A stretch of 64,000 nucleotides of DNA, taken from contig CAJTIM010000001.1 of NCBI GenBank assembly GCA_910576325.1, positions 62,001 through 126,000 of the forward strand, written 5' to 3'. This document shows positions 43,073 through 52,225 of this stretch, one piece after another. Made by a program: the position numbers and the translations under genes. The DNA comes from Clostridia bacterium (GTDB taxonomy: Bacteria > Bacillota > Clostridia > Lachnospirales > Lachnospiraceae). Positions within the stretch are counted from its first letter, which is position 1, and the number at the start of each line of letters is the position of its first letter. The notes below the pieces were generated by a model. The model ran no database searches. It saw only the letters and a program-made list of their open reading frames with translations, and was not told the origin of the DNA.

Positions 43073-44252
43073 AGAGACAATTATGAAGCGGGCGGAGGAA
43101 GCCGTTTTACATACCTACAACCGCTATCCCCTTGTTTTGGAAAAGGGAGAGGGCGTTTATCTGTATGATACGGAGGGGAAGCAATATCTGGACTTTGCGG
43201 CGGGGATTGCCGTACAAGGGCTTGGTTATCATTACCCCGGTTACGACGAAGCCTTAAAGGCCCAGATTGATAAACTTATGCATACCTCCAATCTTTTTTA
43301 CAATATCCCGGCTATGGAGGCGGCCGAAAAGCTTACGAAGGCCAGCGGCATGAGCAAGGTGTTCTTTACCAACAGCGGAACCGAGGCCATTGAGGGAGCC
43401 TTGAAGACGGCGAGAAAATACGCCTGGCTGAAGGACAGGCGGGATGATCATGAGATCATTGCCATGAGACACTCCTTCCACGGAAGAAGCATGGGAGCCC
43501 TGTCTGTCACGGGCAATGAGGCTTATCAGGCGCCGTTCCGGCCATTGATTGGCGGTATCAGGTTTGCGAACTATAATGATTTGGAGAGCGTTCGCGCCCA
43601 GATTACGGAGCGGACCTGCGGCATTATCCTGGAGACGATTCAGGGAGAGGGCGGCATTTACCCGGCCACAGAGGAATTTTTAAAGGGTGTAAAGGCGCTC
43701 TGTGAGGAGCATGATATCCTGCTGATTCTGGATGAAATCCAGTGCGGCATGGGGCGTACCGGCCATATGTTTGCATGGCAGGAGTATGGCGTGAAGCCCA
43801 ATGTGATGACCTGCGCCAAGGCTCTTGGCTGCGGCGTTCCGGTTGGCGCTTTTGTACTGGATGAGAAGGCGGCGAACGGCTCCCTGGCTCCGGGAGATCA
43901 TGGAACCACCTACGGCGGCAATCCCTTTGCATGCGCGGCGGTGAGTACGGTTCTTGATCTCTTTGAGAGGGACGGAATCGTGGAGCATGTGCGTGAAGCA
44001 GGCGCGTATCTGACCGAACGGCTTGACGAACTGGCGGAAAGGTATGACTTTATTGAGGAGCGCAGAGGAAAGGGTCTTATCCAGGGCCTGGCAATTCAGG
44101 GTAGACCTGTGAGCGAAATTGTGGTAAAATCACAGGAAATGGGCCTTCTGGTCATCACGGCAGGGAACAATGTTCTGCGTCTGGTGCCGCCGCTCATTAT
44201 TGAGAAACAGCATGTGGATGAGATGATTGAGAAGCTAATCAGGGCTTTTTAG
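43059..44252 (+). CDS. argD: Acetylornithine aminotransferase
   Basis: A 397-residue class III PLP aminotransferase that converts acetylglutamate semialdehyde to acetylornithine. The Schiff-base lysine is Lys254 in [15 protein letters not shown] (105-110) binds PLP phosphate and [12 protein letters not shown] (224-235) holds the cofactor Asp. GGGGGAG lies ten bases upstream. Overlap with argB means translational coupling. No argF follows. Confidence 0.96.
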   Translation: MTENKETIMKRAEEAVLHTYNRYPLVLEKGEGVYLYDTEGKQYLDFAAGIAVQGLGYHYPGYDEALKAQIDKLMHTSNLFYNIPAMEAAEKLTKASGMSKVFFTNSGTEAIEGALKTARKYAWLKDRRDDHEIIAMRHSFHGRSMGALSVTGNEAYQAPFRPLIGGIRFANYNDLESVRAQITERTCGIILETIQGEGGIYPATEEFLKGVKALCEEHDILLILDEIQCGMGRTGHMFAWQEYGVKPNVMTCAKALGCGVPVGAFVLDEKAANGSLAPGDHGTTYGGNPFACAAVSTVLDLFERDGIVEHVREAGAYLTERLDELAERYDFIEERRGKGLIQGLAIQGRPVSEIVVKSQEMGLLVITAGNNVLRLVPPLIIEKQHVDEMIEKLIRAF

Positions 44253-44271
44253 AATAGAAAAGGAAGTATTT

Positions 44272-45675
44272 ATGAGACAGAAGATATATCGAAGGGCTTT
44301 TGCGGTTTTCTGCGTACTGCTGGTGTTTTTCCAGATGATCCAGGTGGCGGCCTCTTATCACCAGGAGCGGCTTAAAGCTCTGGAGGAGGGAGAAGCGGCA
44401 GAGGAGGAAAAGGGCTTGACGCTCTGGTACACGGATGATAAGCTGAACGCCTATCTGGTAGAGGCGGCCGCGGAATTTGAGGCAAGGCATCATGTGGAGG
44501 TTACGCTTCAATTGGTTACGGCCGTAGATTATATTGAGCATATCAATACGGCCAGCATTTCCGACCTGGGGGGACCGGATCTCTTTATTACCTCCAGCGA
44601 GCTTTTGGAGAAAGCGCGTCTGTCCGGCCTGGCCGTAGAGAATGACAGCTTTTCGGCGCGGGAGCTTGAGGACTCCTTTCCGCAGAAGGCTCTGGACGCC
44701 GCTACCTGCGGGGGAAAGCTGATGGCTTATCCCTTCTACTTTGAAACCTGCTTCCTGCTGTATAACAAGAGCTATACGGACGCGGCCCCGGCAACTATTG
44801 ACGAGATATTGGCCTATGCGGATAATTTTGAGGGCGGCGCCAGTACGGAAAGGGTAGAAAGCATTTTCAAATGGAATGTGGCCGATATTTTCTTTAATTT
44901 CTTTTTTATTGCTGATTATGTGAATCTGGGAGGAGCCACAGGGGACAACAAGGCGGAGGTGGATCTTTCCGCAGAGGAGATTGTCCGCTGTCTGGAATAT
45001 TATCAAAGTCTCAATGCCTTCTTTGCCATTGACGCGGACGAAGTAACGACAGAGAATGTGATTCAGGAGTTTATTGACGGAAAGATTATCTACACCATAG
45101 CCAAGACGGATGCCGTGGCAAGGCTGGATGCGGCCATTGCGGAGGGAACCGTGTACCAGGTTCAGCAGGAAGAGGCGCAGGAGGCGGAAGACGGAGAGAC
45201 CACGGAAGAAGGAGAAGCGGGAGAGGAGGCTTCGGAGGAAGCCCCGCCGGAGGAGGAGCCGGCGGACAACGGCTATTTTTACGGAATTGCCCGGGTGCCG
45301 GATCTGACGGGAGAGCTTCATACAAAGGGATTGTCCGTAACAAATTCCGTGGTGGTCAACGCCTACTCCGGCGAGCGGGAGCTGGCAAAGGAATTTGCAA
45401 AATATCTGACTTATGATAAGGTGGATGCTCTGTATACGATGGCAAATAAGATGCCGGTAAAAATGGGCGTCAGCTATGCCAATGAGGAAATGAACCTGCT
45501 GTTTGCCCAGTATGAGGATTCCGTGGAGGTTCCGAAGCTTACGGATCTGTCCAATTACTGGATTCAGATGGAGATTGCCTTTGCCAATATCTGGCGGGGA
45601 AATGAAGTGGGAGCGGAGATTGAGTCCGTGAATCAGATGATACACGCCCAGCTTCAGACGGAAGAAAACGAGTAA
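44272..45675 (+). CDS. Solute-binding-protein-like, membrane-anchored, with acidic insert
   Basis: A 467-residue protein that resembles bacterial extracellular sugar-binding proteins: LTLWYTDDKLNAYLVEAAAEF (about 49-69) is the typical first lobe, followed by LGGPDLFITSS. It has an uncleaved-looking N-terminal helix (8-27) and no lipobox Cys. A strongly acidic low-complexity insert rich in Glu, Ala and Gly lies at about 300-333. No permease or ATPase gene is adjacent. It follows argD by 19 bases. Its ligand is unknown. Confidence 0.65.
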   Translation: MRQKIYRRAFAVFCVLLVFFQMIQVAASYHQERLKALEEGEAAEEEKGLTLWYTDDKLNAYLVEAAAEFEARHHVEVTLQLVTAVDYIEHINTASISDLGGPDLFITSSELLEKARLSGLAVENDSFSARELEDSFPQKALDAATCGGKLMAYPFYFETCFLLYNKSYTDAAPATIDEILAYADNFEGGASTERVESIFKWNVADIFFNFFFIADYVNLGGATGDNKAEVDLSAEEIVRCLEYYQSLNAFFAIDADEVTTENVIQEFIDGKIIYTIAKTDAVARLDAAIAEGTVYQVQQEEAQEAEDGETTEEGEAGEEASEEAPPEEEPADNGYFYGIARVPDLTGELHTKGLSVTNSVVVNAYSGERELAKEFAKYLTYDKVDALYTMANKMPVKMGVSYANEEMNLLFAQYEDSVEVPKLTDLSNYWIQMEIAFANIWRGNEVGAEIESVNQMIHAQLQTEENE

Positions 45676-45743
45676 CATAATTATTCCAATGATAGGGAAA
45701 GCTATTGGTACAAAGGACAATGAGACCGAAGGAGGCTTTTTCT

Positions 45744-46175
45744 ATGATTGGAATTTTTATTGCCCTGATATCCGGGGCGCTTATGAGTATTCAGGGAGTA
45801 TTCAACACAGAGGTGACAAAGAGCAGCAGTATGTGGGCGTCCGCAAGCTGGGTGCAGCTTTCCGCCCTTCTTACCTGCCTGGCGGTGTGGGCGCTGCGTG
45901 ACAGGGAGAATTTGATGAACGTCTTTCAGGTAAGCCCGAAATATATGCTCTTGGGAGGCGTAATCGGCGCCTTTATCACCTTTACCGTGATTCAAAGCAT
46001 GGACAGCTTGGGACCTGCCAAGGCTGTAATGCTCATTGTGATTTCTCAGTTGATTGTGGCGTACCTGATAGAAATATTCGGTGTCTTCGGGGTGGAGAGG
46101 ACAGCCTTTGAGTGGCGGAAGCTCCTGGGAATGGCCATCGCCATCGCAGGCGTTGTTCTGTTCAAGTGGGAATAA
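45744..46175 (+). CDS. Small DMT-superfamily transporter (DUF606/YdcZ-like)
   Basis: A 143-residue membrane protein with five helices, the half-size unit of the drug/metabolite transporter superfamily. The start IGIFIALISGALMSIQGVFN is typical of the DUF606 family, as are the Gly-rich YMLLGGVIGAFITF and the closing RKLLGMAIAIAGVVLF. It likely dimerises. GGAGG lies eight bases before the ATG; a longer frame from 45705 has no site. Substrate unknown. Confidence 0.78.
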   Translation: MIGIFIALISGALMSIQGVFNTEVTKSSSMWASASWVQLSALLTCLAVWALRDRENLMNVFQVSPKYMLLGGVIGAFITFTVIQSMDSLGPAKAVMLIVISQLIVAYLIEIFGVFGVERTAFEWRKLLGMAIAIAGVVLFKWE

Positions 46176-46261
46176 AAAAAGGTTGTAATCATTTCCGAAA
46201 TCGGCTACACTAATATTATCCGCATCAGAGGGGTCCCCGGTCCGGCAGGAAGGATAGGGGA

Positions 46262-46873
46262 ATGATGAAAGGGATAAGAATTATTTTATGTGCTTTGGCT
46301 GTTTTACAGCTTTTGTTTTGTACGGGCTGTGAGAAAAAGGCGCTGCTGTATGACAGCAGCGGGACACAGAAGGCTGAGGCTTCGGAGGAAGCTTTTCAGA
46401 CGGAGCCTTTGGAGACCCGGGAGGACGGCAATCCGGCAGAGGCACAGGAGCCGGGGCTGATTTGCGTTTATGTCTGCGGCGAAGTGGAGGCTCCCGGAGT
46501 CTATGAGCTGCCGGCTTCGTCCCGTATCGGGGAGGCGGTAGAGGCTGCCGGCGGTATGACGGAGGAGGCTGCCGATACCTTTTTGAACCTGGCCGGGCAT
46601 ATGACGGACGGGCAGAAGATAGAGGTGCCCTCCAGGGAAGACGCAAAGGCTCTCAAGGAGCAGCAAGAGCAGCAGGAGGGCGGCCTTGTGAATCTCAATA
46701 CGGCCGCAAAAGAGCAGCTTATGACGCTTACGGGCATCGGAGAATCCAAGGCGGAAGATATCCTTGACTACCGGGAACAAAACGGAGGTTTCCGGACAAA
46801 GGAAGATCTCATGCAGATTCCCGGAATTAAGGAACGGGTTTTTGAAAAAATCAAAGATCAGATTACAGTGTGA
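46262..46873 (+). CDS. comEA: ComEA-like DNA receptor, lipoprotein form
   Basis: A 203-residue protein. An N-terminal signal peptide ends in a lipobox (LLFCTGC) with Cys23. An SLBB domain (about 68-122, VYVCGEVEAPGVYELP) is followed by a helix-hairpin-helix DNA-binding domain (about 141-203, LVNLNTAAKEQLMTLTGIG and FRTKEDLMQIPGI). ComEA binds incoming double-stranded DNA outside the membrane. Usual ComEA proteins have a plain membrane anchor. It is in line with comEC 3 kb downstream. Confidence 0.88.
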   Translation: MMKGIRIILCALAVLQLLFCTGCEKKALLYDSSGTQKAEASEEAFQTEPLETREDGNPAEAQEPGLICVYVCGEVEAPGVYELPASSRIGEAVEAAGGMTEEAADTFLNLAGHMTDGQKIEVPSREDAKALKEQQEQQEGGLVNLNTAAKEQLMTLTGIGESKAEDILDYREQNGGFRTKEDLMQIPGIKERVFEKIKDQITV

Positions 46874-46888
46874 AAGAGGCAGAAAAAG

Positions 46889-47575
46889 ATGGCAAAAAAG
46901 GTATTGGTTGTTGACGATGAAAAGCTGATTGTAAAGGGACTGCGCTTCAGTCTGGAGCAGGACGGCATGGAAGTGGACTGCGCCTATGACGGAGAAGAAG
47001 CCTTGGAGTACGCCCGAAGTAAAGAATACGATATGATCCTTTTGGATGTGATGCTTCCGAAGATGGACGGCTTCGAGGTGTGCCAGCAGATTCGTGAATT
47101 TTCCAATGTGCCTGTTGTTATGCTGACTGCCAAGGGAGACGATATGGATAAGATCCTCGGTCTGGAGTACGGGGCCGACGATTATATTACAAAGCCCTTT
47201 AACATTCTGGAAATAAAGGCCCGTATCAAGGCAATTATGCGGCGGACCGGTCGGCCAGAGAAGGGAACTCAGGGAAAGATTGTGGAGGCGTCGGAGCTTC
47301 GGATGGATCTGGAGAGCCGCCGTCTGTTTATAGCCGGTAAGGAGATCAACCTGACCGCAAAGGAGTTCGATCTTCTGGAGCTGATGGCTTTGAATCCGGG
47401 CAAGGTATATGGCCGCGAGAGCCTTTTGAATACCGTGTGGGGGTATGAATATCCGGGTGATGTGAGAACTGTGGATGTGCATATCCGCCGCCTGCGGGAG
47501 AAGATTGAGACAAATCCAAGTGAACCGAAGTATGTTCATACAAAGTGGGGAGTGGGCTATTATTTCCAAGCATAG
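46889..47575 (+). CDS. OmpR/PhoB-family response regulator
   Basis: A 228-residue regulator. The receiver domain has the acidic pair DD (9-10), phosphorylated Asp53 (LLDVMLP) and Lys102-region (ITKPFN). A winged-helix domain follows (about 130-226, with KEFDLLELMALNPGKVYGRE and DVHIRRLREKIE). It resembles WalR in overall form. The kinase gene overlaps its 3' end. It sits 15 bases after comEA. Confidence 0.93.
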   Translation: MAKKVLVVDDEKLIVKGLRFSLEQDGMEVDCAYDGEEALEYARSKEYDMILLDVMLPKMDGFEVCQQIREFSNVPVVMLTAKGDDMDKILGLEYGADDYITKPFNILEIKARIKAIMRRTGRPEKGTQGKIVEASELRMDLESRRLFIAGKEINLTAKEFDLLELMALNPGKVYGRESLLNTVWGYEYPGDVRTVDVHIRRLREKIETNPSEPKYVHTKWGVGYYFQA

Positions 47576-48989
47576 AGTTTTAATTACATATCTGAAAAGT
47601 CTGAAGGCCCGGATATTTCTGGCAATGCTTTTGGCCGGCTGGATTCCTATGCTGATTGTGGCTTACGGAGTGCTGGACAGTTACCGGGAAAGGGCTATCA
47701 CGGTCCGAAGCACGGATGTGCAGAATCAGTGCAGGATTTTATCAAATCAGCTGGTCAGCTATAATTACCTTAAGGACCCCTCATCAGAGCTGATAGGGGG
47801 AGAGCTGGCCCAGCTTTCCAATCTGTACGACGGCCGTATCATTGTGATTGATCAGAATTTTAAGGTTATAAGGGATACTTACGAGTTAATAGAAGGAAAA
47901 CTGGTGGTCTCCGAAGAGGTTATCCGCTGCTTTCAGGGGAAGACGACCAATCAGCTTTCCAATAAGCGTTACATTGAGATGACAGTGCCCATTCAGGAGG
48001 CAGATACCCAGAAGATTATCGGGGTACTTCTGGTGAGCGTATCCACGGACAGCATCTGGGACAATCTGGATGTGCTCACGGGCAACGCCCTGATTTTTGT
48101 GCTTATCTGCGGCGTGCTGGTTCTGACCTCCTCCATTCTTCTTTCCTACTTTTTGGGACGTCCTTTTCATCGTATGGTGCTTTCCTTAAGGGAGATTGCG
48201 GAAGGACATTCCACGGAGGATTTGAAGATAAAGGCTTATACGGAGACAGAGGAGATTTCTGAGGAATTTAATAAGATTGTCAATCAGATGCGTGTGCTGG
48301 ATGAATCCCGTCAGGAATTTGTGTCCAATGTGTCCCATGAGCTGAAGACGCCATTGACCTCTATGAAGGTGCTGGCGGATTCTTTACTTGCCCAGGAGGA
48401 AGCGCCGCTTGAGCTTTATCAGGAATTTATGAGTGATATTGCGGAGGAAATCGAACGGGAAAATAAGATTATTACCGATCTCCTGTCACTGGTGAAGATG
48501 GATAAGAAGGCGGCAAATCTCAATATTGAGCCGGTGGATATCAATGATCTGCTGGAGCTGATTTTAAAGCGCCTGCGGCCCATTGCTTCCAGGAAAAATA
48601 TTGAGATGGTGCTGGAGAGCTTCCGGCCGGTGACGGCGGAGGTGGACGCGGGACGCTTGTCCCTGGCCTTTACGAATCTTATGGAAAATGCGGTGAAATA
48701 TAACAGGGAAAACGGCTGGGTCCATGTGTCTCTGGATGCGGATCATAAGTTTTTCTATGTAAAAGTTATGGATTCCGGCATGGGGATACCAGAGGAGTCG
48801 CTGAATTTTATTTTTGAGCGCTTTTACCGGGTGGACAAATCTCACTCCAATGAGATAGACGGGACAGGCCTGGGGCTCGCCATTACCAGAAGCGCCATAC
48901 AGGTTCATAAAGGAGCCGTCAAGGTGACAAGCCATGTGGGAGAGGGAACTACCTTTTCCGTACGGATTCCTTTAAATTATATTGCCTAG
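47532..48989 (+). CDS. Sensor histidine kinase (HAMP, HisKA, HATPase)
   Basis: A kinase of about 485 residues. One membrane helix near the N-terminus (about 25-45), an extracytoplasmic sensor domain of about 125 residues and a second helix (about 178-200) precede a HAMP domain. The H-box is VSHELKTPLT with His269. The N box is NLMENAVKYN, followed by DSGMGIPEES and GTGLGLAI. The start is uncertain: the ATG at 47532 lacks a good ribosome binding site and overlaps the regulator by 44 bases. It is the partner of the regulator at 46889. Confidence 0.88.
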   Translation: MFIQSGEWAIISKHRVLITYLKSLKARIFLAMLLAGWIPMLIVAYGVLDSYRERAITVRSTDVQNQCRILSNQLVSYNYLKDPSSELIGGELAQLSNLYDGRIIVIDQNFKVIRDTYELIEGKLVVSEEVIRCFQGKTTNQLSNKRYIEMTVPIQEADTQKIIGVLLVSVSTDSIWDNLDVLTGNALIFVLICGVLVLTSSILLSYFLGRPFHRMVLSLREIAEGHSTEDLKIKAYTETEEISEEFNKIVNQMRVLDESRQEFVSNVSHELKTPLTSMKVLADSLLAQEEAPLELYQEFMSDIAEEIERENKIITDLLSLVKMDKKAANLNIEPVDINDLLELILKRLRPIASRKNIEMVLESFRPVTAEVDAGRLSLAFTNLMENAVKYNRENGWVHVSLDADHKFFYVKVMDSGMGIPEESLNFIFERFYRVDKSHSNEIDGTGLGLAITRSAIQVHKGAVKVTSHVGEGTTFSVRIPLNYIA

Positions 48990-49018
48990 ACCGGTATATC
49001 AGATTTGGGAGAAAGCCT

Positions 49019-49954
49019 ATGAAAATAAACGGAAGGGTTTGGATATTAGCCGTTCTTCTGCTTGTGGCATCAGCCCTTGCCGGGTGTGAAAAAAAGCGCG
49101 AGCGGCCGAAAGAGGAGGAGACCGGCTACCGAATTTATTATATCAATAAAGAGGAAACGGCTGTGGTGGCAAGAAGCTATCGGCCGGAAGGAGTGACAAC
49201 GGAGGAGCTGATGGGGGAATTTCTGGAATGCTTAAGGGAGACCTCCGGGGATCCGGAGGAAAAGCCCGCCATTCCGGCTAATGTAGCCCTTTTGGATTAT
49301 ACCCTGGAAAAGGGGCAGCTGTCCCTGCAGTTTGATCATACTTATCTGGAGATGAAACCGCTGTACGAGATTCTTTGTCGGGCAGCCATTGTCCGTACGC
49401 TGTGTCAGATTCCGGAGGTGGAGAATGTGTCTTTTCTGGTGGAGGACACGCCGCTGATGGATTCCAATGAGATTCCAATCGGCTCTCTGAATGAGGAGAG
49501 CTTTGTAGAAAATGCGGGCAATGAGATCAATACCTATACAAAGACAACGCTGCAATTGTACTTCGCAAATGACACGGGAGATGGTCTGGTGGGAGAGCGT
49601 GTGGAGATTCGCTACAGCAGCAATATGTCCATAGAGAAGCTGGTGGTGGAGCGGCTGATCAAGGGTCCCATTACAAAGGATGCTTACCCGACAATTCCGG
49701 CCGATACCAAGATTGTCAGCGTTGCAACCAAGGACGGAATCTGTTATGTAAATCTGGATGACAGATTTTTAGGCCAGGGCTATGATGTTCTGGAGCAAAT
49801 CCCAGTATATTCCATTGTGAATTCCCTTACGGAGATTCCGGGGATCAGCAAGGTGCAGATTCTGATTAACGGCGAGACGAATATTACTTACCAGGAGAGC
49901 ATCCGGTTTGAAACCATATTTGAACGCAATTTGGATTTGATTGAGGAAACCTGA
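49019..49954 (+). CDS. Lipoprotein with two GerMN domains
   Basis: A 311-residue lipoprotein: signal peptide with lipobox (SALAGC), Cys23. Two GerMN (spore germination/maturation) domains follow, the first at about 40-155 and the second at about 175-300, with the motif LQLYFANDTGDGLVGERVEI opening the second. In GerM such domains form a ring at the spore septum; in vegetative proteins they often accompany two-component systems. It is located 29 bases after the histidine kinase and 3 bases before comEC. Confidence 0.85.
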   Translation: MKINGRVWILAVLLLVASALAGCEKKRERPKEEETGYRIYYINKEETAVVARSYRPEGVTTEELMGEFLECLRETSGDPEEKPAIPANVALLDYTLEKGQLSLQFDHTYLEMKPLYEILCRAAIVRTLCQIPEVENVSFLVEDTPLMDSNEIPIGSLNEESFVENAGNEINTYTKTTLQLYFANDTGDGLVGERVEIRYSSNMSIEKLVVERLIKGPITKDAYPTIPADTKIVSVATKDGICYVNLDDRFLGQGYDVLEQIPVYSIVNSLTEIPGISKVQILINGETNITYQESIRFETIFERNLDLIEET

Positions 49955-49957
49955 AGG

Positions 49958-52225
49958 ATGATAAAAAAACGGCCTCTGTGCGTGACTGTGCTGGCCGCGG
50001 TTCTTCTGCTGATGCTTCTGCCTTCCGGGCTGTGGATGGAAAAATCCCTCCCGGAGTGCAGGAAGCCGGCGGAGGGTCTGACCGGGAAAATATGCAAAAT
50101 AGAACCCAGGGAGGACGGACAGGCAGTCTATCTGACACATTCTTACCTTTCGGATAAAGGAATTCTTCTGATATACTTCGATGCCGAGCAGCCATTTTCT
50201 ATCGGCAATACCATACGAATAGAGCCTCCCTACCGTATCTGGGAGCCGGAGGCGCCAACCAATCCGGGACAATTTGATTCCCTTCTCTATTATCGGACAC
50301 AGCATGTAACCCACTTGTGCCGTGCAAAGAATGCTTCGCTGATAAAAGACGGCTGTTTTTGGCCGGGAGAGCTTCTCCGAAGATTAAGGGAGGATCTGAG
50401 CATCCGCTGTGATCGGCTGTTCGGCGAGGAAAGGAGCGGCCTGCTGCGGGCCATGCTTTTGGGAGATAAAACGGATCTGGAGGAGGACACGAAGGATATT
50501 TACCAGAAAAGCGGCATGTCTCATCTGCTGGCCATTTCCGGATTACATATTTCCATTGTAGGTATGAGATTGTACCGCTTTCTGCGAAAGCGGGGATGCT
50601 CTTACGGTGTGTCCGGGAGCACGGGCCTGCTGCTGGTGCTTCTATACGGAGGAATGACGGGGATGAGCGTGTCTACGGCACGGGCGGTTACAATGTTCGC
50701 ACTGGCCGTGGCGGCGGATCTTTTTGGGCGAAGCTATGATATGCTGAGTGCTCTGGGGGTGTCGGCCCTGCTCCTTTTGTTGGAACAGCCTCTGCATGTG
50801 CGAAGCGCTTCCTTTCTTCTTTCCTTTGGTGCGGTGCTGGGAGTGGGATTGCTCTATCCGGCCGCCGCAAGTCTTGTTAAGGTTAAAAGCAAGCCGGGAG
50901 GAGCCTTTCTCTTAAGTCTTTCCATTCAGCTTTTTACACTTCCGCTGATTCAGTGGTTCTACTATGAATTCCCTCTCTATTCCGTGTTTTTGAATTTACT
51001 TGTGATACCCCTGATGGGAGTTTTGATGATCTGCGGAATAGGGGCTCTTTTCTTAAGCCTTCTGTCCTGGAAGCTTGCGGGGATTCCCGCCTTTTTCTGC
51101 CGGCTGATAGCGGGCCTTTATGAGTGGCTAGGCAGTCAGACTCTTCGTCTCCCGGGAGCCGTGATCGTCTGCGGCAGGCCGGAGCTTTGGCAGATGCTAT
51201 TGTATTATGGCGGAATCTGCGGCTTTGTACTTTGGAGAAGCCGGGGACGGGAGAGTGATAAGTGGCAGCTGTGTTCCCGAACGGCAAAAGGTGAGGAAGA
51301 AAAAGAAGAAACGGAGGATGAACGTCATCGGAGAATAAGAAAAGAGAATCTGCAAAAAGGAGCAGCAATCACAGCGGCTGCATTGTTGTGCGTATGCCTG
51401 TCGCTGCGGTTTCACAGGGGGCTGTCCTTTACCATGCTGGATGTGGGACAGGGCGACGGGCTGTTTCTTCGGACAGCGGAGGGAACCACCTGTCTCATTG
51501 ACGGAGGAAGCAGTGATGTGAAACAGGTGGGACGCTACCGTATTCTGCCCTTTTTAAAGGAACAGGGGACGGGAATCCTGGACTATGTGCTGGTGACGCA
51601 CACGGACGGCGATCACATCTCCGGCATAGAGGAACTGATTATCCAGGCGGCAAAGCCCGGGGGTATCCGGATCGGGACGCTGCTGCTTTCGGGGCAGTCC
51701 ATGGAGGAGGAGCCGGGACTTCGGTTAAAGGAGCTGGCGGAAAAAGTCGGCATATCCGTAAAAGAGATAGGGGCAGGAAGCGTTTTGGAGGATAAAAGTA
51801 CAAGACTTACCTGTCTTCATCCTGCAAAAGGAAATGTTTATAAGGATAAAAATGCAGGCTCCCTTGTATTGCGGCTGACCTATGGAGAATTTTCCATGCT
51901 TTTGACAGGAGATTTGGAGGAAGAGGGAGAAAAAGAGATTTTAATGCAAAAAGAAAAGATAAACTGCAGCATTTTAAAGGCAGGACATCACGGTTCACGA
52001 TTTTCCACTTCCGGGGAGTGGCTGAAAGAGGTGAGGCCGGAATTAACGCTGATTTCCTGCGGAAAGGACAATTCCTATGGACATCCCCATGAGGAAACCC
52101 TGGAACGTCTTTTCCGGTCAGGGAGCGAGGTACTTACTACTACAGGTCAGGGAGCTGTTACCATACGCAGCAGCGGCCGGGGCTTCACGGCGGAAGGATT
52201 TACTATGCCTATCGGCTGTATTTAA
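49958..52225 (+). CDS. comEC: ComEC/Rec2 DNA-uptake channel with metallo-beta-lactamase domain
   Basis: A 755-residue protein. An N-terminal soluble OB-like domain (about 25-115) is followed by the competence membrane domain with about eight or nine helices (about 150-480; LLAISGLHISIVGMRLYRF is a signature). The C-terminal metallo-beta-lactamase domain (about 495-755) has LDVGQGDGLF and the metal motif THTDGDHISG. It imports single-stranded DNA. Its last 17 bases overlap the convergent holA gene. Confidence 0.93.
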   Translation: MIKKRPLCVTVLAAVLLLMLLPSGLWMEKSLPECRKPAEGLTGKICKIEPREDGQAVYLTHSYLSDKGILLIYFDAEQPFSIGNTIRIEPPYRIWEPEAPTNPGQFDSLLYYRTQHVTHLCRAKNASLIKDGCFWPGELLRRLREDLSIRCDRLFGEERSGLLRAMLLGDKTDLEEDTKDIYQKSGMSHLLAISGLHISIVGMRLYRFLRKRGCSYGVSGSTGLLLVLLYGGMTGMSVSTARAVTMFALAVAADLFGRSYDMLSALGVSALLLLLEQPLHVRSASFLLSFGAVLGVGLLYPAAASLVKVKSKPGGAFLLSLSIQLFTLPLIQWFYYEFPLYSVFLNLLVIPLMGVLMICGIGALFLSLLSWKLAGIPAFFCRLIAGLYEWLGSQTLRLPGAVIVCGRPELWQMLLYYGGICGFVLWRSRGRESDKWQLCSRTAKGEEEKEETEDERHRRIRKENLQKGAAITAAALLCVCLSLRFHRGLSFTMLDVGQGDGLFLRTAEGTTCLIDGGSSDVKQVGRYRILPFLKEQGTGILDYVLVTHTDGDHISGIEELIIQAAKPGGIRIGTLLLSGQSMEEEPGLRLKELAEKVGISVKEIGAGSVLEDKSTRLTCLHPAKGNVYKDKNAGSLVLRLTYGEFSMLLTGDLEEEGEKEILMQKEKINCSILKAGHHGSRFSTSGEWLKEVRPELTLISCGKDNSYGHPHEETLERLFRSGSEVLTTTGQGAVTIRSSGRGFTAEGFTMPIGCI

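Noticed and set aside
44239..45720. A 493-codon open frame opposite the solute-binding protein gene
   Set aside because: It overlaps a protein with a clear binding-protein start; codon pattern and ribosome binding site favour the plus strand.
46304..47569. A 421-codon open frame opposite comEA and the response regulator
   Set aside because: Both plus-strand genes have strong domain motifs; the antisense frame spans two genes.
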